From the NCBI GenBank assembly GCA_949290725.1, contig CASEST010000026.1:1-13857 (forward strand): 13,857 nt of DNA. The letters are read 5' to 3'. This document shows positions 8,660 through 13,857 of this stretch, one piece after another. A program made the position numbers and the translations under genes. This stretch comes from an uncultured bacterium (GTDB lineage Bacteria; Bacillota_I; Bacilli_A; RFN20; CAG-826). The notes under the pieces were generated by a model. It was given only the letters and a program-made list of their open reading frames with translations. It was not told where the DNA came from and did not search any database. Numbering within the stretch: position 1 is the stretch's first letter; every line of letters begins with the position of its first letter.

Positions 8660-8669
8660 GAGTAAGAAT

Positions 8670-8876
8670 ATGAAAGAAGGAATTCATCCAAAGTATCAAA
8701 AATGTAAAGTAACTTGTGTTTCTTGTGGTAATACATTTGAAACAGAATCAATGAGTAGTGAAATTAGAGTTGATACTTGTTCAAATTGCCATCCATTCTA
8801 TACTGGTAAACAAAGATTTACTCAAGCTGATGGTAGAGTTGATAAATTCAATAAAAAATACGGATTTAAAAAGTAA
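8670..8876 (+). CDS. rpmE: 50S ribosomal protein L31 (zinc-type)
   Basis: The product is 68 residues and matches type-A L31: it opens MKEGIHPKYQ, then has CVSCGN, CSNCHPFYTGKQRF and GRVDKFNKKYG. These are the hallmark segments, and the Cys pairs are the zinc ligands of the C+ form. The first pair reads CxxC, whereas L31 of B. subtilis and E. coli reads CxC there. L31 bridges the 50S and 30S subunits. The frame is open upstream to 8583, but the ATG at 8670 is chosen because AAGGAG (8657-8662) is 7 nt before it and the L31 N-terminus begins exactly there. It is a single-gene unit with its own promoter and terminator. Stop TAA. Confidence 0.97.
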   Translation: MKEGIHPKYQKCKVTCVSCGNTFETESMSSEIRVDTCSNCHPFYTGKQRFTQADGRVDKFNKKYGFKK

Positions 8877-8880
8877 TTAT

Positions 8881-8915
8881 AAGATTCAATCCTTAAAGTG
8901 GATTGAATCTTTTTT
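8881..8915 (+). terminator. Intrinsic terminator of rpmE
   Basis: AAGATTCAATCC (8881-8892) pairs perfectly with GGATTGAATCTT (8900-8911) across a 7-nt loop, and the stem runs into six T residues (8910-8915). It starts 4 nt after the rpmE stop. Confidence 0.92.
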
Positions 8916-9143
8916 ATATATTTATTAAAAATTAATTAATTTATAAATTTTATTACTATTTAAACGATAATTTTTCATATCTAATTTCCTATTATTTTTC
9001 TTTAAGAAACGTTATTTCTATATCACTAATCATTTAAAATGTGACTATATATTGTCACTAATTAATTTTTAAGACTTATTTAAATATTTATTTAATTATG
9101 AACATCAATTATTTTATTAATAGGAGGCATAATTTAAGTAAAT
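8916..9143 (+). other. AT-rich spacer upstream of rtcB with repeated short motifs
   Basis: No gene is visible in these 228 nt. TCACTAAT occurs twice in direct orientation (9023-9030 and 9055-9062). GTGAC (9041-9045) and GTCAC (9054-9058) form an inverted repeat around TATATATT. TTGTCA (9052-9057) with TTATTT 18 nt later is a weak promoter candidate. AGGAGG (9122-9127) is a full Shine-Dalgarno but lies 16 nt before the rtcB ATG. The arrangement could be an operator-promoter region; nothing identifies the regulator. Confidence 0.3.
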
Positions 9144-10379
9144 ATGGAAGAAATTATTGGAAAATTTAATAAAGCAAAGGTATTTGCTAGTGTTATTGAT
9201 GATGAAACAAGAGAACAAATAAAGCTTTTACTTAATCAAAGTTTCATTAAAGATTTAGATATTAGAATTATGCCGGATTGTCATAAGGGGAAAGGCTGCG
9301 TTATTGGCACAACTATGACCATTAAAGATAAAATTGTACCAAATTTAGTTGGTGTTGATATTGGATGCGGAATTAAAGTAATAAATTTAGGAAATATTAA
9401 TAATATTAATCTTGATTTTAATAAACTTGATAAATTTATTTATAATTCCATTCCTCATGGTATTGGTGTAAATCAAAATAAAGTATTAGATGAAGATAAA
9501 ATAATTCATAATCTTAAATGTTATAACTTTTTAGAAGATGTTGATCGTTTGGAAAGATCATTGTGCTCTTTAGGTGGCGGAAATCATTTTATTGAATTAG
9601 ATAAAGATGATGAAGATAATGTTTATTTATTAATTCATACTGGTTCAAGAAATCTTGGGACACAGGTTGCTACTTATTATCAAAATAAAGCTATCAACAA
9701 ACATCAAACGGTTGTTGCAGCTTATAACGATAAAAGAATTTCCGCTATTAATAAGTTGAAAGAAGAAGGTAGAGCAAAAGAAATTGCCTTAGTTTTAAAA
9801 AACCTTGATAAAGAATTTGACGAAATAAAAGATATTCCTGACCAATTAACTTATTTAGAAGGTGAAGACTTTTCTGATTATCTACATGATATGGAATTAA
9901 CTCAAGAGTTCGCTTCTATAAATAGAGATTTGATTGGTAGAAAAATTGTTAGTGAGGTATTTAATCTAGATTACGATTCTTTAGATAAATTTGAATCGAT
10001 TCATAACTATATCAATTTTAAAGATAAAATTTTAAGAAAAGGTGCTATTAGTGCCTATAAAAATGAAAGATTAGTTATTCCAATCAACATGCGTGATGGC
10101 TCTATTTTAGCGCTAGGTAAAGAAGATAAAGATTATAATTATAGTGCTCCTTATGGTGCAGGAAGAATTTTATCGAGGACTAAAGCTATTGAAACTATAC
10201 CTTTAGAAAAGTTTGAAGAATCGATGAAAGGAATATATACAACTTCAGTTTGTCAAGGAACATTAGATGAATCGCCTTTTGCCTATAAATCTATTGATGA
10301 TATTATCGATAATATTAAAGAAACAGTTGATATCATTAAGATAATTAAACCTATTTATAATTTTAAAGCAAGAAATTAA
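9144..10379 (+). CDS. rtcB: RtcB-family RNA ligase homologue with Tyr at the guanylation site
   Basis: The product is 411 residues, almost the length of E. coli RtcB (408), and runs collinear with it. Metal-site motifs are intact: VDIGCG (D72, C75), GGGNHF (N147, H148), IHTGSR (H165) and IHNY (H287). PDCHKGKG near the N-terminus and RKGA in the GTP site are also present. RtcB joins 2',3'-cyclic-phosphate or 3'-phosphate RNA ends to 5'-OH ends using GTP and Mn, through a covalent His-GMP (His337 in E. coli, in SHGAGR). Here that segment reads APYGAGRILSR, so the residue is Tyr337. The ligase step may be lost or changed. No archease or PrfH gene is adjacent. An in-frame TAA at 9135-9137 rules out an earlier start, and the AGGAGG is unusually far (16 nt). 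No clear terminator follows. Family is sure; activity is doubtful. Confidence 0.92.
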   Translation: MEEIIGKFNKAKVFASVIDDETREQIKLLLNQSFIKDLDIRIMPDCHKGKGCVIGTTMTIKDKIVPNLVGVDIGCGIKVINLGNINNINLDFNKLDKFIYNSIPHGIGVNQNKVLDEDKIIHNLKCYNFLEDVDRLERSLCSLGGGNHFIELDKDDEDNVYLLIHTGSRNLGTQVATYYQNKAINKHQTVVAAYNDKRISAINKLKEEGRAKEIALVLKNLDKEFDEIKDIPDQLTYLEGEDFSDYLHDMELTQEFASINRDLIGRKIVSEVFNLDYDSLDKFESIHNYINFKDKILRKGAISAYKNERLVIPINMRDGSILALGKEDKDYNYSAPYGAGRILSRTKAIETIPLEKFEESMKGIYTTSVCQGTLDESPFAYKSIDDIIDNIKETVDIIKIIKPIYNFKARN

Positions 10380-10466
10380 AAATAAATGACTAAGAACTTT
10401 TTAGGTATTTTAATAATTTCGTAATTAAATATATAATGCGATTTTAAGATTTCAATTAATATTATT

Positions 10467-10495
10467 TTGAAGGAAAGACAATTTTTTATTATAAA
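10467..10495 (+). promoter_or_regulatory. Candidate promoter for the metG operon
   Basis: TTGAAG (10467-10472), a 17-nt spacer and TATAAA (10490-10495) give a plausible sigma-A promoter starting transcription near 10502. Other TATAAT boxes at 10432-10437 and 10531-10536 have no good -35 partner. The predicted leader of about 120 nt shows no T-box or SAM-riboswitch hallmark by eye. Confidence 0.4.
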
Positions 10496-10506
10496 ATTTA
10501 ATTAAG

Positions 10507-10615
10507 GCGTAGCTTATTAAAGGGATAATTTATAATATACTATCTAACTTTTTTTCTTTTTAATTAATAATTTTAAAGAAAAATGATATTATTTTTTTGC
10601 GTAGTTATTAAATGG
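10507..10615 (+). repeat. Imperfect direct repeat in the metG leader
   Basis: GCGTAGCTTATTAAAGGG (10507-10524) and GCGTAGTTATTAAATGG (10599-10615) differ by one inserted C and one substitution. The start of the second copy lies 92 nt downstream of the first. The second copy runs into the metG ribosome binding site (GGAG, 10614-10617). Between them lie an AT-only hairpin (10551-10559 with 10575-10583) and a run of seven T residues (10592-10598). Confidence 0.45.
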
Positions 10616-10625
10616 AGTTTTTAAT

Positions 10626-12215
10626 ATGGAAAAGAAAAGATTTTATATTACCACACCAATTTATTATCCATCTGGAAATGCTCATATTGGGCATGCTTAT
10701 TGTACAACTTTATGCGATATTTTCGCTCGTTATAAAAGAATGAAACATAATGAAGTATTCTTTTTAACTGGTACTGATGAACATGGTTTAAAAATTGAAA
10801 AGAATGCTAAATTAGCTAATCTTTCTCCACAAGAATATGTCGATCAAATTGTCGCTAAATTCAAAGATTTATGGAGAGTTTTAAAGATAAGTAACGATGA
10901 ATTTATTCGAACTACTGATCCAAAACATATTAAGGTTATCCAAAACGTTTTTTCTAATTTTATTAAAAATGATGATGTATATTTAGGGAATTATGAAGGA
11001 TGGTATTGTATTCCTTGTGAATCGTTCTGGACTGATACACAAGTTGGAGAAAACCATATCTGCCCTGATTGTGGAAGGGAAGTTGTGCGAGAAAAAGAAT
11101 CTTGTTTATTTTTTAAAACACAAAAATACTTACCACAATTAAAAGAATTTTTTGATAAGGATAAAAGCATCTATCCGTTAGGTCGAAAAAACGAAATGAT
11201 TAATAATTTTATTAAACCTGGATTAGATGATTTATGTGTATCACGTACTTCGTTTTCTTGGGGAGTACCAATTAAAGAATATGAAAAACATGTTTCTTAT
11301 GTTTGGGTAGATGCATTATTTAATTATGTATCTGCTTTAAATTATCTTGAAGAAGATAATAGTTTATTTAAAAAGTTTTGGGAGAGCGAAGAGTCGGAAA
11401 TAATTCATGTTATAGGAGCGGATATTACTCGTTTTCATACTATTTATTGGCCAGAATTTTTATCAGCGATGAATTTAAGACATCCTGACCGTGTTTTTGT
11501 ACATGGTTTAATTATGATGAAAGATGGGAAAATGTCTAAATCTAAGGGGAATGTAATCTCTCCTTATCCATTAATTGAACGTTATGGAGTTGATGCGGTT
11601 AGATATTATTTAGCACGTGAAATAGTATTTGGAAATGATGGACAATTTACTCCTGAGCAATTTGTTGAAAGAATTAATGCTGATTTAGTTAATAATTATG
11701 GAAATTTAGTTTCACGTACAATTTCGATGATTGTTAAATATTTTGATGGAAATATCCCTGCTTATTTAAAAAATATAAATAATGAAGATAATGAGATTGA
11801 TTCTTTAATTTCTTTAACAATTGATAAATATATAAATGAGTTAGACGATTTAAAGATTACTGAAGGCTTTATCGATGTAATGAATTTAATTTCTCGTGCT
11901 AATAAATATATAGAAGAAACTAGTCCATGGATCTTAGCTAAAGATGAAAGCAAATTAGAGAATTTAAAATCAGTTATGGCACATCTAGCTAGAGTTTTAT
12001 TTGTTTCAACTAAACTTTTAGAACCAATTTTAGTTGATAAAGTTGGTGAAGTTTATAAAGCTTTAAATTTAAATGATTCAGAAGCTGATTTTAATAATTT
12101 AAAAGATGAAAATTTATTAAATAATAAAAAAGTAGAAAAAATTGCTATCTTATTCCCAAGACTAGATGTGAATAAAGAAGTAGAATATATTAAAAACTTA
12201 ATGACTAATAAATAA
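10626..12215 (+). CDS. metG: Methionyl-tRNA synthetase, short form
   Basis: The product is 529 residues and charges tRNA-Met, including the initiator, in the cytoplasm. The HIGH motif is exact (HIGH, residues 20-23) and KMSKS is residues 302-306. One zinc knuckle uses C128, C131, C146 and C149 (YCIPCESFW and CPDCGR), as in the Bacillus-type enzyme. The C-terminal part is the helical anticodon-binding domain with SPWILA. The protein stops there: B. subtilis MetRS is longer because of a Trbp111-like tRNA-binding domain, which is absent here, as in several Mollicutes. All eight Trp codons are TGG. GGAG (10614-10617) lies 8 nt before the ATG. It is the first gene of an operon and its TAA overlaps the next ATG (TAATG). 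Confidence 0.97.
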   Translation: MEKKRFYITTPIYYPSGNAHIGHAYCTTLCDIFARYKRMKHNEVFFLTGTDEHGLKIEKNAKLANLSPQEYVDQIVAKFKDLWRVLKISNDEFIRTTDPKHIKVIQNVFSNFIKNDDVYLGNYEGWYCIPCESFWTDTQVGENHICPDCGREVVREKESCLFFKTQKYLPQLKEFFDKDKSIYPLGRKNEMINNFIKPGLDDLCVSRTSFSWGVPIKEYEKHVSYVWVDALFNYVSALNYLEEDNSLFKKFWESEESEIIHVIGADITRFHTIYWPEFLSAMNLRHPDRVFVHGLIMMKDGKMSKSKGNVISPYPLIERYGVDAVRYYLAREIVFGNDGQFTPEQFVERINADLVNNYGNLVSRTISMIVKYFDGNIPAYLKNINNEDNEIDSLISLTIDKYINELDDLKITEGFIDVMNLISRANKYIEETSPWILAKDESKLENLKSVMAHLARVLFVSTKLLEPILVDKVGEVYKALNLNDSEADFNNLKDENLLNNKKVEKIAILFPRLDVNKEVEYIKNLMTNK

Positions 12216-13555
12216 TGAAAAATGATTTAATTCACGTAAAATGTATTGATTTTACCTTTGACGGACAAGGGTTAGCCAAAGATTCAAATAATCGCACTTA
12301 CTTTGTGCCTTCTTTATTAATCGATGAAGAAGCAGATGTTTTGATTAAATATCATAAAAAAGATTTTGATGTAGCTGAAATAAAAAGAATTACTAAGTTT
12401 TCAAAGCATCGTATCACTCCTAAATGCGGTTGTGCTACAGCTTGTGGAGGTTGTTCATTTCAAAATCTAGATTACCAAAAAGAACTAGAATATAAAAAGA
12501 AAATTGCGGTTAATACTTTAAAAAATATTGCTAAAATTAAGGTCGATAATCTAACAATTATTGGAATGGAAGAGCCATATTATTATCGAAATAAAATTCA
12601 GGTCCCTTTTGGCTATGACAAACAAAATAGATTGATTTATGGTTTTTATCGTTTTAAATCACATGATATTGTTCCAATAACAGAGTGTGTTATCGAATCA
12701 AAAGAACATGTTTCGATTTTAAAAAATATTAGAAATCTAATGTTATCGATGAAGATCAAAGCATACGATGAAGATGAAAAAAGCGGTATTTTACGTCATG
12801 TTTTGATTCGAGTTGGCAAGGTTAGCAATGAAATAATGGTTGTTTTAGTTGTTAACGAAAAATCATTTAAAAATAAAAGCCAATTCGTTAAGGAATTAGT
12901 CAAATTAAACCCAGAGATTACAACTGTAGTTTATAATTATAATGAAAGAAAAACTAATGTAATTTTAGGAGAAAAAGAAGAAGTTGCTTATGGTAAAGGT
13001 TATATTATTGACAACTTACTAGGAGTTAATTTTAAAATTTCTTCTAAATCTTTTTATCAAGTTAACCATGATCAATGTGAAAAACTATATTCATTAGCTA
13101 TTAGTAAAGCATCTTTAACTAAGAATGATGAAGTATTAGATGCATATTGTGGAATTGGAACGATTGGTTTAATTGCCTCTAAGTATGCAAAATCTGTATT
13201 TGGAGTTGAGATTGTAAAAGAAGCAATAAAAGACGCTAATGAAAATGCTAAATTAAACGGCATTTCAAATATTAATTTTAAAGTTGCTGATGCTAAAGAT
13301 GTTGTTTTGAAGAAAGCTTTTGATTGCATATTTGTAGATCCGCCTAGAAAGGGATTGGATAAAAAATTTATTAAGGAATTGATTAATTCCCATCCGAAAA
13401 AAATTGTTTATATTTCTTGTGATGTAGGTACTTTATCTCGTGATTTGGCTTTATTAAAAAATAATTATGATGTTAAAAGTATAGATTTTGTTGACATGTT
13501 TCCTAGAACATTTCACGTGGAAACTGTTTGCTTATTACATTTAAAAAGAGGTTAA
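12215..13555 (+). CDS. rlmD: 23S rRNA (uracil-5)-methyltransferase, RumA/RlmCD type
   Basis: The product is 446 residues. The N-terminal part is a TRAM-like RNA-binding region. A 4Fe-4S cluster set follows, C71, C77, C80 (CGCATACGGC) and C158 (PITEC). The methyltransferase domain has the SAM motif LDAYCGIGTIGL, the FVDPPRKGLD motif, and the nucleophilic Cys402 in VYISCDVGTLSRDL. The family makes 5-methyluridine in 23S rRNA using S-adenosylmethionine. In Gram-positives one enzyme (RlmCD) usually modifies both U747 and U1939, and that is the likely role here. The gene name is family-level: TrmA-type tRNA activity is less likely given the iron-sulfur cysteines. ATG overlaps the metG TAA by 1 nt and has no Shine-Dalgarno of its own, so translation is probably coupled to metG. 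Confidence 0.93.
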   Translation: MKNDLIHVKCIDFTFDGQGLAKDSNNRTYFVPSLLIDEEADVLIKYHKKDFDVAEIKRITKFSKHRITPKCGCATACGGCSFQNLDYQKELEYKKKIAVNTLKNIAKIKVDNLTIIGMEEPYYYRNKIQVPFGYDKQNRLIYGFYRFKSHDIVPITECVIESKEHVSILKNIRNLMLSMKIKAYDEDEKSGILRHVLIRVGKVSNEIMVVLVVNEKSFKNKSQFVKELVKLNPEITTVVYNYNERKTNVILGEKEEVAYGKGYIIDNLLGVNFKISSKSFYQVNHDQCEKLYSLAISKASLTKNDEVLDAYCGIGTIGLIASKYAKSVFGVEIVKEAIKDANENAKLNGISNINFKVADAKDVVLKKAFDCIFVDPPRKGLDKKFIKELINSHPKKIVYISCDVGTLSRDLALLKNNYDVKSIDFVDMFPRTFHVETVCLLHLKRG

Positions 13556-13558
13556 TGT

Positions 13559-13857
13559 ATGAAGATAGAAACAAAAGAAAGAATAAGGAAATTTATTTCA
13601 GACCGCAACTGGGATCAATTTCATAGCCCTGCTAATCTTGCTAAATCAATAAGTATTGAAGCAAACGAACTTCTAGAGTGTTTTCAATGGAATGAAGATG
13701 ATTATAATTTAATCCATGTAAAAGAAGAATTAGCCGATGTTTTGGTTTATTGCTATCAAATGCTTGATAAATTAAATCTAGATGAAGATGAAATTATCAA
13801 TTCGAAAATGGATAAAAATGAAGCTAAATATCCAGTTGAAAAAGCATATAATAATGC
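13559..13857 (+). CDS. MazG-like nucleotide pyrophosphohydrolase (partial, cut by the window end)
   Basis: About 99 residues are present and the frame is open to the last base. The sequence has the all-alpha NTP pyrophosphohydrolase signature: EANE (E34-E37) and EELAD (E57 to D60), i.e. ExxE then ExxD, which bind the Mg ions. Preceding them is RNWDQFHSPANLAKSISIEA, typical of the small MazG-like/dCTPase (RS21-C6-like) group. Such enzymes hydrolyse (d)NTPs to monophosphates and clean up unusual nucleotides. The trailing KMDKNEAKYPVEKA is also common in this group, so little of the gene is missing. Start ATG 13559 has AGAGG (13547-13551) 7 nt upstream and follows the methyltransferase stop by 3 nt, so it is in the same operon. 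Confidence 0.9.
   Translation, partial: MKIETKERIRKFISDRNWDQFHSPANLAKSISIEANELLECFQWNEDDYNLIHVKEELADVLVYCYQMLDKLNLDEDEIINSKMDKNEAKYPVEKAYNN

Noticed and set aside
8583..8669. 29-residue N-terminal extension of rpmE from the ATG at 8583
   Set aside because: That ATG lies within the rpmE promoter itself, and L31 proteins begin at the M-K-x-G-I-H-P segment encoded from 8670.
8557..8751. Minus-strand open frame of 64 residues over the rpmE leader
   Set aside because: It covers the rpmE promoter and N-terminus on the opposite strand, lacks a ribosome binding site, and resembles no family.
10389..10405. Terminator hairpin after rtcB
   Set aside because: The stem is about 6 weak A-T/G-U pairs with a 3-nt loop and no following U-run.
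10502..10625. T-box or SAM riboswitch before metG
   Set aside because: No T-box sequence, specifier-like stem, SAM-box core or strong GC-containing terminator hairpin is visible in the short AT-rich leader.
9144..12215. AGG-to-Met recoding, known in some uncultivated Bacilli
   Set aside because: AGG occurs at conserved Arg positions in RtcB (SRTKA) and MetRS (CGREV), so AGG reads as Arg here.

Overview
The window is strongly AT-rich and comes from a low-GC Firmicute of the Bacilli/Mollicutes-like kind. Supporting signs are AT-rich coding, strong AGGAGG-type ribosome binding sites, a B. subtilis-like rpmE, a short MetRS without the C-terminal tRNA-binding domain, and an RlmCD-type methyltransferase. 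TGG is the normal Trp codon and all intact genes end in TAA or TAG. AGG and CGA sit at conserved Arg positions. CGG occurs only twice as a codon by eye, both times where the SNF2 family has a conserved Trp.

Layout. The left edge holds the 3' end of a degV-family gene (+), closed by a bidirectional terminator. Facing it on the minus strand is a tldD-pmbA operon (2906 down to 191, 11-nt overlap), encoding the two halves of the TldD/TldE metalloprotease. Upstream of it, also on the minus strand, lies one continuous 4.47-kb reading frame (7525 to 3059) for a SWIM-domain SNF2/RapA-type helicase. This frame is broken by three in-frame TAA codons but has no frameshift. Divergent from it is an orphan KAP-type P-loop NTPase (7597-8553).

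The rest is on the plus strand. rpmE (ribosomal protein L31) has its own near-consensus promoter, a foldable leader and a strong terminator. An RtcB-family RNA ligase homologue follows; its guanylate-accepting His is replaced by Tyr. A 246-nt spacer leads to metG, which overlaps an rRNA (uracil-5)-methyltransferase gene by 1 nt. That is followed after 3 nt by a MazG-like nucleotide pyrophosphohydrolase cut by the window edge. The last three form a translation/nucleotide-housekeeping operon.

The points most worth a second look are: (1) both CGG codons at conserved Trp sites, suggesting a CGG-to-Trp code; (2) three TAA codons in an otherwise preserved helicase; (3) the His-to-Tyr change at the RtcB nucleophile; and (4) a possible Shine-Dalgarno-masking leader on rpmE. 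No complete novel defence system, CRISPR array, tRNA, rRNA or insertion sequence was seen.
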